A DNA stretch of 64,000 nt from Larimichthys crocea (taxonomy: Eukaryota; Chordata; Actinopteri; Sciaenidae): NCBI RefSeq assembly GCF_000972845.2, contig NC_040016.1, forward strand, positions 10,622,701 to 10,686,700, in the 5' to 3' direction. Position 1 is the stretch's first letter. Each line of letters begins with the position of its first letter. The notes beneath the pieces were generated by a model. That model saw nothing but the letters and a program-made list of their open reading frames with translations. It had not been told where the DNA came from and ran no database searches. The position numbers and the translations under genes are program-made. Below are positions 13,628-47,300 of the stretch, piece by piece.

Positions 13628-16518
13628 TCAAGAACTTTTGATGGGCTGCTGGACACCAAAAGCTGTGATGAAGACGTTGACCACGACTATGATAAAGACA
13701 AAGGCTGTGGCCACGTTTTCCATGATGTTCAGCCTATAGTGCATGCTCTCGTCATTCAGATTCCACTTCACTGACAAAAGAAGAAGAAGAAATGAAACAT
13801 GAAATTATTACTGAGTTTTGCTACATCAGTAGGAATTACTTCCTCTCCCCACAAGGGGGCATCACAGAGTTTCCTGTGGAGTCAGCATTGAAGTAATCAT
13901 TACTGAGTAAAGGGGTATTAATTAACACAATCTGCCTGTTTCTTCATCTATTGGTGCCTCATGAGCTGAAAAGGGAACATGTTTTAGACAGAAGAGACAT
14001 TTCTTAGAAATCCATTGATAAATCTCCTATGACCTCTTTCAAACTGAAAAAAAAGCTGACAGCAGATGTTTCTCTCTGCTGTGGCTTCCCTAAACTCAGC
14101 TGTCGAACACAACAGTTCTCTGTTCGTATAAGATAAGGATGCAGTCAGGAGGGGAAGGAGGGAGCACACCAAGCTATAGGAAGTGGACTTCTATACTGCG
14201 AGACTCAGTCTATAGTCAGTTAGTCAATTTCAAATGGGGGGCAAAAAAAGAGTTTGCATCCAGATTTACAAGCCCCAGAATAAGCGTGAATAAGACTTTG
14301 AGCTTGTGCAATAATGTGCATAAAATTTTTAAAGCTTATTATAAAATAACTCCGCATGAGAACACAATATGTGTAACACCACACTGAGTACTGTTTCCAT
14401 AATATGAATGACACTGAAGTTATACATGCAAACCCATAGCGGACTGTGTGCATGTGGGTATGGGTGTGACCATGTGCTACTTCATGTGTCACACTGTATG
14501 GAAACTGTAACTTCACTGATACTGCTGAGCTGCCATATAAAGCTAGTCTGGATAAATGAAGTAGAGGCCATATATAGCCTGCTTGTCAAATATAAACTAA
14601 GCCCAAACATACCTATAAAGATGAGCATAACTCCCACCAGTATTTGTAGGATGAGGGAGATGCTTATTAGAGTAATAAGGGGCACATAGAAGGTGAAGTT
14701 TGGCCCTTGCTCCATCACAGCCTTCAGCTGGGAGGCATTAGCCATCAGTAGAGCCACGTCCAGCATACTCTCTGCTGCACTCTTCTTATTGGCATAATGG
14801 TTCATGTTCAGAGGTGTCTCTCGCCTCCTCGAGTGGCCACGCAGCGGGACCTGAATACAAACAAACACAAACAATGACATCAGAGAACATGAGTGACGAT
14901 ACTTAGACAAGCAAGGTCATATTTATCTCGACTGATCCGTCATTAATGCCTATATTATGTTTAGTTTCCATTAGGATTAAATATTGTACACAGCAGATGT
15001 CAGTTGGACATTTTTTGTTGATGTAATCTCTGAGGCATCTTTAAACGCTCTGTCAGTGTACTGCCGTGACAGAAATCACCACTCCTACCAGTGTAACACT
15101 AAAAGCACCTGCTTTCTTAATATGGAAAAAAATTAAAACATTCTGCCGCTGCTGTCATCATATTGGATTTTATGTAAAGATGTGACTGGAAAGTAATTTT
15201 TCATCTTCTTAGGAAATTCATGTCAAAACAGAACTGATCAGCATGACAGCCGAACTAAGACGCAGATTTGTGCAATCACAAGATTTTTGTTTTTCATGTA
15301 AAATATGGAATGGAAGTGAAAGTAATTGTATTCAAACAGGAACTTCCATGACTCAGGTCACTGAAATAGTTTCAGTCAAGAGGTCGAAACTAATTTGTCA
15401 GGGCACATCCGTTTAAAAAAAAACAAACACGATTGTCACAATGACCTCCACCCAGATACACTGGAAAAGTATGGCTATTAAGTTTTCTAACTCGATTACT
15501 TAATTTTTTAAAGATTTTTTTTGGCTTTTTCAAGCTTTTATTTTATAGAGATAACTGAAGAGTGACAGGAATGTGGGGGGAGAGACAGAGATGGGGAATG
15601 ACATGGTGACAAGTCGGATTTCGAACCCTGGGCCGCTGCAGCAAGGACTGAACCTTTGTACATGGAGACGATGCTCTACTCACCGAGCTAACCAACACCC
15701 AAGACTGCTTAATTTTTTTTAAAGCAACACGTTTGCATACTTTTTGAAAAAGTAAGGTCAACTTGTTGTTTTAACAATTACATTTGATTATTTTTTAAAT
15801 TATTTCTTAAACAAAACAAACAAAATATATATTGTGTTGTGGAAAAAATTCAATGTGCCACTAACACTACCCAGGCAGTGGTTTTGTCCTTCCTGTTTGT
15901 GGGAGACCACATAAAACACTGAAGTGAGTATTTGCTAAGAGGTTGATTTAAAGCTGCATTATAAACATTACATGTCATCTGGGTGTAGTATTGGTGTAGA
16001 CGTCCAACAATGCCGCCCTTGTGCCCAAATTGGCAGCATCATGAGGTCCAGCTCAGCAGTCCTCTCTCTTCACCTCTGAAAACCTGCTAGGCCACAGAGG
16101 AAAATGCTGCTCCTGTGGTAGACCAGCACACAGGTGTGAGAGCCACTAGCTGTCACACATAACATGTCTCACTTTGTAACTTCATTTCAGCTTTTATAAG
16201 CGCTTTCTATTTCCCTCCCTTTGCACCCCATGCTTTCCAAAGAGTGGTGTTCTCTCTTCAATTTCCCTTTTTTCTTTTGTGCTGAGCCTTCTGGGACGTG
16301 TTTTTGCCTCGTCATCTTGCTGAAACTATTTTTGCTTAATTTATCTGGAAAGGTTGCTACCACGAAACAAGAAATTACTCGTACTAACTGTTATGAGACA
16401 TAGTTTGCATAACTTTAACTTTAACTACAACGATTCCAAATGCCCACTGATAGTTTTTCTACCACTGAAGGTTATAAAATCTCAGAAACAAGTATGTCTG
16501 CAATTATAGAACAGATTA

Positions 16519-16574
<56 letters not shown>

Positions 16575-18075
16575 TAATCTGTTTCAATTGTTGTCCAGCT
16601 GACAATCAAAATGCCAAGCATACTTTATTTAAAATTATATAAAAGAGAGAGCAGTTAAACATGTAATACACTGACTTCACCAATTAAACAACAACAATTA
16701 AAATTATATAGATTAATTTTGTCATTTGACTACTCCAGTAATAACAAGTACAATACACTGACCCCACAAAGGACACTTCAAAACTGACAATCAAAGGACT
16801 ATTGTGAATATACACTAATAATATCGATGTAGCCATCAGCCGATATTGGTCAGTCATATCTGTGTCAGCATATATAACGTCCTGTATGTGCTGATATGTG
16901 TGAGTTTATTTGTTTTTCTCTATATATTCTTTCTCTTTTTTGAAAAAAAAAAAGATGCTTGTGCTACTTTAGACCTATTAATCATGTTCTATTTGTGTGT
17001 GTGTTTAAGTATACATCTATTCATAATTATTGTATATATTTTAAGTTTACTGTTTGCTTTTGGACAAATAAAGCTTATTATTAAACTGTAAAATATCCTG
17101 CATCCGACACATAACTTTGACAGTGTGACTGATAACCGCATTTGAGGCATTAGTGCGAATAAATTATTCATATAAAGATTTTTCTACTCCCTAATATCAG
17201 CATTGTTTCCAAAACTCCAGTATCATTCGACCCTGAACACAGACTGTTATGACATGGGAAGTTACATTAATGTAACATAACGAAAAAAATGTTCTGACAG
17301 GAACTGCAGCAACTGACTATAGTAACTCATTGTATGTTTTCCTCAGTGGAGGAAGTTCACTGCAGTGGCACACGTTATGACTTTTGATCTATTTCCCATT
17401 GATAAAGTTTTGATCAAACAAACAAGTGTAAACAGGTGATGCAATCTGGATGCACTGCCAGGTCTTTTGGATAGGCTCTATTAATACCATACAGACGGTG
17501 TAAGATTAGGATTAGGATTGTGTTTTCATTCAGTCCTAAACCATGATGTGACATCATAAAGCAGATTGGGCTGAGTGGACCCTCCTAGATTCCTTAACAG
17601 AGCGATGATTGTAGTTAAGACTTGCAGCCACATGGTCATTACGCGTAAACTGATACTTTTGTAGATAATAGAGAGAGAGAGACGAAGTGAAGAGCTCAGT
17701 CTGTGAACTAGTGAAACGTTTGAATGAGCTCAGAAATTAGAGCTAATCCGGAGATCAGCTGCTGCTGCTGCCGCTAAACGAAATCCAAATGAATCCACAG
17801 TCTCTAACATCGGACAACATAGAGATGTCTGGAAAGATGACAGATGGATGAAAAACTCCATCGATTTGCGCTGTGCGCGGCGCGTCTTAGTGGATTTCTC
17901 TGTGGGAATATAACCCATGACTGGGAATGTACCCATGACTGAGCCTGACCTGGATGTTAGAGGTGGTTCAATGTTACTGAGCCCTTTGTAATGCCAGTGT
18001 AGTGTTGCCTTCACGTACCTCCGTGTCGCCGTTTGTGGCAGCATCCTCGGTCATTTCAAAGTTTTCCCTCGGCAT
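13628..18075 (-). CDS. ninj1: ninj1, ninjurin 1 (plasma membrane rupture and adhesion protein)
   Basis: Small double-pass membrane protein; in mammals it polymerises to rupture the plasma membrane during lytic death and acts in nerve-injury adhesion. Three minus-strand exons: 18075-18019 (19 codons from ATG), 14850-14613 and 13770-13628 (TGA at 13630-13628). They sum to 438 nt, 145 aa. The core NMNHYANKKSAAESMLDVAL and MANASQLKAVMEQGPNF is the amphipathic-helix region. Two membrane segments follow: VPLITLISISLILQILVGVM and ATAFVFIIVVVNVFITAFGV. The start is the Met of MPRENFEMTEDAATNGDTE with A at -3. An in-frame ATG at 18294 would give a longer hydrophobic N-terminus unknown in the family. 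Intron 1 (3.2 kb) carries a SINE and a TA/TG microsatellite. Confidence 0.94.
15499..15724 (-). mobile_element. tRNA-derived SINE with target-site duplication
   Basis: On the minus strand the body (15707-15514) begins GGGTGTTGGTTAGCTCGGTG (A box), continues to B box GGTTCGAAATCC, then a tail with CACATTCCTGTCACTCTTCAG and TAAAAGCTTGAAAAAGCC. It is flanked by CTTAATTTTTTAAAG (15499-15513) and the slightly longer CTTAATTTTTTTTAAAG (15708-15724). It sits in ninj1 intron 1. A related tail sequence reappears inside the satellite at the right end of the window. Confidence 0.88.
16519..16573. repeat. (TA)n(TG)n compound microsatellite
   Basis: TA units run directly into about 17 TG units in ninj1 intron 1. 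Confidence 0.95.
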
Positions 18076-20200
18076 CTTGTTATAATAACCGCGCTGTATC
18101 CTGTTATAGTAATAGTCTGCGGGATCCGCAGAAAGACAGTGATCCAGGCGGTAGAGACAGGCACTGTTTATAAAAGCTTGCTGTGACGACGACAGGGGGA
18201 TATCCGGACTACCGCCCTCCAAACATGAGAGGGCGGCTGACCTCAGACAGCCGCGGGCTGCTAGAAGAAGTGTGAGCAGTGCAGGGCAGATCATTAAACA
18301 CACGGTTAAAGGGTTATTTCCCACGTTTGGACTTAAACCTGGTGCAATGGTTATGTACTATGCAGTGTTTTTATTTTAGCTGTTCATTGACAACATGGCT
18401 CTTTACTGCCACCCTGTGTTTTATTGTTGGAGGCTCAACCAAGCTTGTGCTGACTAAACTCATCAACTAAAAGTTTATTATCAGTTTTAGTGCATTATGA
18501 CATGACCGTACTTTTATTTTTTACTTTACTTTATTTCTGTATCATACTTCAGAGGGAAAGCTTACATGAGTGGCAACGGTGCACCAAACCTATTATTTAA
18601 ACTGTAATTATGATATCCTTTAAGATTATATGTAATTTAAGCATAAATGGCTGTGCAGGACAGCAGCACGGTCACTGAAAAAGTCTCATAGACAAATGTG
18701 GTCTATTGTCACCACAAAAAGAGACCCAGTGGACAGGATGGCAAGTTTCTCATTGTAAACCAGCCCTCTATAAAAGCCTGACCACACCCACACACACACA
18801 CACCAACTGGTTCCTTTTATTTCCACGGTTTCTGTGGTGATCAGGGCAATTTTGTCCTTTCAGCTTTCAGCTCGATCCCATAAAATTTCAAACTGCCCCT
18901 TCAGGTTGTGGAGAAAAAGAATACTTGTGAAAGCCTTAAGTGCAGATTTTTGACCTTTCGGTTCTTGTTCTTCATATCTTGTTTCCCTCAATTTTATGAT
19001 TCTGTGGTATAAAACAAACCAAGAAAAGATGAATGAGTTGAGCCTAAGTGATAGCAGAGAATGACCTGACCTCCACCTCTGACCTTTGTGTTAGCTATAA
19101 ATCTAAAAACAGCAGCTGTGTTTATTCCACATATTTACTTCATGTTATTTATACTACACTTTTTATTTGGTAAACTACCATAACTTACTAAATACATTTA
19201 CCCTTGAGGAAATTTGGATGATAGCAAAGATGTAGATTTAAGAATGTTGCTGTTTTAGGAAATGTAATTTAATTAATTGAACTATATATTTTCTGTTATA
19301 TCAATGGAAAGTGACAGAAAGATGATCAGTGTTTTTTTCCTTATATTTATATTCTTATATTCCACTAATTACATTAATCAGGTCTTAACCTGCATCTTTA
19401 ATGATGTGTGTATATATATTGTTCTGTATATATATGTATATTGAATATACAGTCAAATCGGTTTATGTAAAAAAAAAAGGCATTTAAAAAAGTGTCGATC
19501 TATATTGATCCCCTCGCTTTGTGATGATTCAGCAATCAATAACTCAGTATGATGTTTCACTTTACAGTAATGTACATGCAGATAATTAGTAATCCATGGG
19601 TGGTTGTTCTGTCCTGTTCACCAGCTGGTTCAGAGTTCATCAGGAACGACTCATGAAGAAAATGATGATCGATAATAATCGATTCACAGATATTCATGAC
19701 CTAATAATTACTCCAGGATTCATTAATATAGAATATCTCTGTCTGTTCTCTAGTAACTCATCGTTATTATTTTGGAATTATTATGTTTCCCCTAGTAAGT
19801 CATTTTATTTATGTATTTTTTCTTGGAGTTATGTAACATGCGCACAACATGCAACACCTACATTTGAAGTACTACTACTAAGTACAGAGAGAGTCATACC
19901 TCACCCTCTCTGTACCGGTACATGTGGATGAGTATCCGGTAATATTAAGATGTGGCGTCTAATCTGATGGCCCATAATTCATAGCAGCGTCCCTTTTGGT
20001 TGGTAGGCTTTCACAGACATCTTCCCATTGGAGGCTGAACGCGTCACGATGAGGGCGGACAGTGTGGTGTGGTCCACACAGCCTGTGTCAGGGGAGGCTG
20101 TGAGGGTGCCGCCTAAAAGCGTGCCGAGTTATTGGATACGTGTTGTTGCTAGGGGCGTGGGATGTGCCGTGAAATATTCTACTTTTATTTCAAAGATTAC
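18076..20200. other. Intergenic between divergent ninj1 and wnk2
   Basis: Includes the ninj1 5' UTR and promoter near 18076-18300. The rest is AT-rich with a CA run at about 18788-18804. No further gene is recognised. Confidence 0.45.
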
Positions 20201-21008
20201 ATTTTTTTAAAAAGACAACACGGCCGTGTCAGCTGGACGGAGAGCCGTGCGCTCCCAACCTGAGGAGGGGGAAAACTGTGCCGCAGTGGGGCATAATCTG
20301 ATAAGCGCTCCTATCCATCCTGCACAGGACAACAGCATGGAGAGGAGGGGGTGAAAAAAAAGTGCGGATAGTTAAAGGAACAATGCAGAGATGCTGAGGT
20401 CACACTTCTCGGAACTTATTCCGATTTTCACCCCGGAACACCTGCGATTTATTTGCATCAACCAGAGTCCGAGTCGCTGAGTCTTTACAGGAGATGACAG
20501 CTGCGCACTCGGTCGTCCCGTGATGTGTCTTTGGGGGGGATTAGTGCGCGGCACAGCCTAAACATCTCTGCCTGTCCGCTGGAGGCGAGTGGTTTGATCC
20601 GCAAAATCACATTTTTTTTTATAATATAATATGCGCTGGAGATGGGACCTTAAAGAAATGTGGAGGAAACTGTTTTTTGTGAGCTCATAGGTTGGACTGG
20701 CAATGACATCAGGCTTAACTTGAATATCTCTCTGTGCTGTATTGCAGCAAGGTGGACCGGGGCGTGAGGTGGAGGCAAAAGGAGCAATGCGCGCACCCAC
20801 CGGGCTGGACATTTTGCGGGGATGTTGTGAGTCCTAAACAAAAGCGAGGCGTAAGGCCACATACACCCCGAGCTGGAGAACTGCGTCACTGCATGCGAGT
20901 GTTGCAGGTAGGAAGCAAACTCTACCACCACCAGCACCACCGGGAGAGCAGCGTGCTCATCATCATCCCCACACAATGTCTCCGGTAAGTGTTTAACAAG
21001 TTACCGGG
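20201..21008 (+). promoter_or_regulatory. wnk2 promoter and 5' UTR region
   Basis: CpG- and GC-richer block upstream of the wnk2 ATG. It contains several short open frames that would be upstream ORFs if transcribed. No TATA box at a convincing position is seen. The extent is inferred from base composition. Confidence 0.4.
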
Positions 21009-41792
<20,784 letters not shown>

Positions 41793-44005
41793 TTTGAGTA
41801 GCATTGTGTCTTCCAATTCTGTTACCAAAAAGAAATCTCATGATAGGTCTAGTCAATTTTATGTGCATATACTGTATATATTTAACCAGCATGAATTTAA
41901 CCATATGTACATACTCTTTCTTGGGTTTCATGTTATTTGTTTCATTTGCATCAACATACCTCATGTCCACATTGCAGTACATAATCCTTGAGTGCAGTGT
42001 AATGGTAGCAGTACATTAAAAGATGTATAATTAGCCAATCAGGCTTAAAAGTGCAGATTTTTGTCATTGCTTATGTATGTACCTTATCACCAACTGAATG
42101 TACATAATGTACTGTTCATTCATGCTGTGTTTATATAAATAGTTCATGTTTGTTTTACTCATATCACTCCTATTTATAGGCTGCCGTGTGTATATATGAA
42201 TTCTTGTTAGTCTGTACATAGCTCCTGTGTTTGTACAGTCAACATTAGATAACCCATAGGCTGGTGCTGCAGATATGTGTCTTAAAGCAACACCGTATTA
42301 GCCATTATCATGCCATCACTGTGAAGACTTGACATCCTGGTCATTAGGATCAGTTGCTTTACTCTGCTCTTTCAGTCCAAGGATAGGTTTCATTCATCAT
42401 CAATGAAATGCTTCCAGCACAAGCGCTTGAAATATCCTTAAGAGATTTGAATGAACTTGAACTTTATCTTCAGGTGAACAAAACACCTGTGAGAGTGCCT
42501 TGAATTGCAGTTTCAATTTTATGAAGAAAAGCATTTAGATTTAAAAGCAGACACTAGATGTTCTATATATATATAGATATGCTTTCACCTTCAAAGTTAA
42601 ATTATGTGATTTGAATAATGAATGTGGATTGAAACATATTTAATTTAGTGACAAAACATAATTAGACACTATAATCTGATCATGTTGCAGTTCATAAAAT
42701 GTCACAGATTATAAAAGAAATCTTGTTCACTGAAGTTTTCTTGTGGGCTTGCTCTACCACCTGCACCACCACCTGCATGAATACACCGATATTCTGAATG
42801 TGCACAGGTTGATGTGAGTTACAGGAGGGTGTTGTTAGAAAAATGAAACTGGCACTGAAATCATATGACAAGGAGGGCTGAAGGACTCAACATATGAGTC
42901 ATAGTCATGCCATACCTCTACTAATGCAATCTGTAGCTTTACATATTGTTGCCTTTGTGGTTTTTAAGAGATTACTGTATGGTTGGTTGGTTGTATGATA
43001 AATGATAAATGTTGACGGTATGATGATGTTTAGAGGCACATGAAGAATGTAAATTATTGAGAAGCCACAACTGTTTGACATGTTCTTTGTACAATGCATA
43101 GATTTTCTAAATTATGTTCATCTGGTTCATACAGCTAATTGTATTATGGCTAACTTAATTCAAAGATCGCTACCACAGTTTCCGCCAATTCAATAGTACA
43201 GCCTCAAAAACAGCACTGTCAATACTTACTCCTCTTTTATAACTTTCACAATTCTCTCTGATGTTTTTATGTATTCTGCAAAGGTAGGATGGAATGAGTT
43301 CTTAAAAACTTGAGAGAGCCATTGCAGACAAATTGTGTAGTGCAGTTTGTGTTGAGTGCAGACTGGATTTAACAAAACAACTGTTTCCCAACATGTAGCC
43401 CCTTCAATTCTGACTTTTTACACTCAATCCAGCTATTTAGTATTGCACTTCCATACAGTTGGGTGACTCACAAAGCAGATTTAAACAAAAAAGAATGGTC
43501 AATGATACATCAGAGCCCTGACTTTTAGTTTGGAGTCTGGGTCAAGCTCCAGAAATGTTGGAACCTACATTTCCCATAAAGCAACTCAATGTATTCAAAT
43601 TTTACAGAGCCACCAAAGACATTATATAACAGTTTTCACAGGCAAAGACTCTCTATTATAAGTAAAGAGTAGTGCCCCTTTAAAATCCTTCCATGTTTGC
43701 ACAGTGTGACAATATTTTAATTTAAAATACATTTATGACAAACTTAAAGGCCCTTATCCACAATTACATATTAATTTTTTAATTTTCCCCTTTAAGTCAT
43801 CTCCTATGCAGCTATTTTCTTTGTGCTTTACACAGTAACTCCTGTCTTTGATCTCTTACAATGAAAGCTTATTGTATGGTTGCTTTTGCCTGCTGTATCA
43901 CCTGTTTTCCCCACCATTTCCTGACCTTGTCCGATCAGTACTCCTTCATAAAAGCTGTACATACTTGAAGACAGAAATAATAAATTCATTTTTGCTTGAC
44001 AACAC
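41793..44005 (+). other. wnk2: wnk2 3' UTR
   Basis: About 2.2 kb of AT-rich non-coding sequence after the TAA at 41790-41792, ending near AATAAA at 43979-43984. No open frame of note. It runs almost to the TATA box of the next gene. Confidence 0.6.
43979..43984 (+). terminator. Polyadenylation signal, likely wnk2
   Basis: AATAAA followed by a T-rich stretch, about 70 bp before the TATA box of the ITIH gene. Confidence 0.55.
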
Positions 44006-44053
44006 ACAATTATAGTCACGTATGTATGTGTTTCATTATTGGTGCACTCTGAA

Positions 44054-44061
44054 TATATAAA
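44054..44061 (+). promoter_or_regulatory. TATA box of the ITIH-like gene
   Basis: TATATAAA about 280 bp upstream of the ATG at 44333, implying a start near 44085 and a 5' UTR of about 250 nt. ITIH genes are mainly liver-expressed; no liver factor site was established. Confidence 0.55.
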
Positions 44062-44332
44062 GCCAAATTGGCTCACCCACAATGTCAACAGTTTTTTGTT
44101 AGTTATGTGGGTGATTCTCAGGAGTATGCAGAGAAGGAAAATCAGTTTACGCGGGTGGCCGGTCTGTTTTGTGTGTGTTTTTGTCACGTGTGCAGTTGTT
44201 GGAAAAAAGGAGAGCAAAAGAAGAGTTTGCCCTTTGAAAAAACTTATGTACACATTCATGCTGTCCTTGAGTTTAGTTTGAGTTTTAAAAGACAGTTTTA
44301 GCTGCCTGAGTTGCACTCTGGTGGAAGCCATC

Positions 44333-47300
44333 ATGGGGAGCGCTGTGGTGCAAATCACCCTCTTTGGACTGCTGCTGGCTTTGGTTATCGCACTACCAAA
44401 CAAGGTAAGGTCACAAAACCTAAAGCAGCATGTTCCAAAGAAATTGAATTTACTGAATATATCTATATCCTACCACTGATTGCTTAACATATATCTGATG
44501 ATTGTGCTTGATATCTTTGTAACAGCACCTTTCTGTCAGTTGCAACACATTGAACTTTGCCTCTGGTAAACATAAAAAAATGAAGGTTGAAGGACATGCT
44601 ACTATCCACCTTCATTATTGTTTGATATTGTTCACATCTGTATGTTTGTCTGCACTTGGGTTATTCTTCTTGTGAAGTCCTATTAAACTGATCCATTAAA
44701 TTGTTAGACTTGGTAAAACTCCAGGGAATTGTTGTAAGTCAACAATGCAAGGTCCCCTTAAGTCACAAAAACTTGTAATCGTGTATTTAATGTGTAAATG
44801 TGTATAGATCTGTCAACATGGTTACATTGCGAGGACGTAACTCCCTTTTTGGGGACAAAAAGCTGGTCTCTGTGATGTGAATCCTTAAATTAGAAGATTT
44901 GGTAAATGTCAGTGTTAAGGAGTAAAAGAAGTGTGCAAATGTGAAATCACTGGATGAAAAATAACCATAATGGGGTGTTTCTACAGTTAGACCAATGAGA
45001 TTTCAATGGTGCCACCCACCAGCACTTTGTTTTTCACTATCATCTGATCTTTGGTCAGCTGGATGTCAGCCAGCTAGATCAAACCAAGCCATTTTTTTTA
45101 ATTGTGAAATGTATCTCCTATATTTGCTCAGGATGACTGGGACATCTACAACTTTTATATCAACTCAACAGTGACCAGTCGTTATGCCACCACTGTCATC
45201 ACAAGCCGCGTGGCCAACCGAATGAACGAGCCAAAAGAAATAGAATTTCAAGTCCGGATTCCCAAGAATGCCTTCATCAGTAAATTTAGGATGTATGTGA
45301 AGAAAAAATGATCTGTGAACATTTTGCACATAAACAATTATACATAAAAAAGAAATCATGAAAATAAATCATGAGCTACTTGATGCTATGGATATAAATA
45401 GACTTTTCCATGCTCTTCTTCAGGCATATAGACGGCCAGGATTACAATGGTGTTGTGAAAGCCAAGGAACAAGCTCAGCAGCAATACACTCACGCTGTGT
45501 CCCGGGGCCAAAGCGCCGGACTTGTCAGGTACAATGATCAATGGATTCATTTCTTGCCAGTGTTTTTATTTTTGTTGTACTTTGTAGAAGATGTTTCCTT
45601 TAGGATTAGCGAGAACAAAAAAAAAATCTATTGCACAAAATTATGTATAATTATATTTTATTTTTCTGAATTAGTTTTTTTATCTTGCAAAATACTGGCT
45701 ACTTTCATATCCCAAGGTTTCTAAAATCCTTGAAATGTATAATTACACTATAATAAAAAAATTATAGTCTGCATAATTAATAATAGAGGTAGTTTCCATG
45801 ACGTCACCAATGGGTTTATGGAGAGCTGTCATGAAGCTCAGAGTGTGGTGGCTCTGGCAGTCACCATCTTGTCAGTCCTGCCTCTGCTGGCTCCCCGCTA
45901 ATCCAAAAATGGGCAAAGACATGGATCGTGGGTGGAGCTGAGGCAGGCTGAATGAAGCCTTGTTTCTGAAATCAGCTGCTTGTGATGGCACCTACCTGTC
46001 AATGTAAGCTGCCACACTCTTAATTATGTACTACTACTATAAGCCTTAATATAATTTGAATGTGTGAGTTTAAATAAAATAAAAATTCAACCTCGGTATA
46101 GTTGTCATGAACAACGGAAATTTGCTTTAGAGACCCAAACTGTTTTTATCAGGTTGCTGTGAAGTTGGATATTTTAATATGGGTCCTTAAGGAGGTGGAT
46201 TCATTTTTGCAGCTAGCCTCTAGTGGCTGTTCCAGGAATTGCAAAGTGCTTCCATATAGTGAGTCAACAACATCTACAACACCGCCACACATCAACCAAA
46301 TGTAGTAACACAAGGCATAGCAAGCCAGCTAATATTGCAACAGCAAGAAGCCCAGCTCAGCGTCTGTCTTGCAGCCTTTTTATTTCACAAAGCTCTCAAT
46401 GACCAAACACTCTTGTCCGATGGCCTCTTGCTCAGCCACTCTCAACCTTTTCTTAGCTTCCTCTGTCAAGATCCACTTGGTTCTCTTCACCTCTGCCATG
46501 CTCTGCTGAGCCTATTTACATTGCCAGCTCGCCCAGCTGCACTTCTGGTGCCCATACCAGCAGTGCTCCCCATCTGCTCTGAGCTCACAATCCATGTAGC
46601 ATGGCTAACTAACTAACTAGGTAACAACAACTGCAGTTTCTTTACTGTCCACCATGAAACTCTCTGAATCACAGAGAGTTTAGGCAGAGCAATTGGAGGA
46701 AATCAGAGGGAAAACCCACTGGAAAAATAAGCATAAGTAGGCTTTTTTAAAGGGGTTACCCACAAGAAGGGGGAGGTAACCTCTAATTTAATGCAATGAT
46801 TTAACGTCTCTGTTGCAGTTCTGTAGGAAGGACCCTCGAAGAATTTAAGACCTCTGTGACTGTGGCTGCTCACAAAAAAGTCACCTTTGAGCTGACATAT
46901 GAGGAACTGCTGAAACGCAGGCTTGGCAAGTATGAGCTGCAAATCCATGCTCGACCCATGCAGCCTGTCAAAGACTTCAAGGTTTGTCTTACATGTTCGT
47001 ATCTAATCAGTGATCATTCAGGAAAACGATGCTGGGGTAATAACATCTTCCCTGGTCAATGCTTCTAACTCTTTTATTTTAATACATTCTCAATGCCAGG
47101 TTGACGTGCACATTAATGAGAACGCTGGCATCAATTTCATCGAGGTTAAAGGCGGACTAACAACTGGTGTCCTGGCTAATACCACCACCATACAAAAAGA
47201 TGCAGACAAACAGGTACGCCATGAGGCAATGCTAAATCATGATCTCTTATTCTAAACCTATATGGTGCCACTCTGGCTCATTCCTTACCTTTGTGCACAC

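Noticed and set aside
43828..44403. 191-codon minus-strand frame between wnk2 and ITIH
   Set aside because: Overlaps the ITIH promoter and first exon in antisense; no recognisable features.
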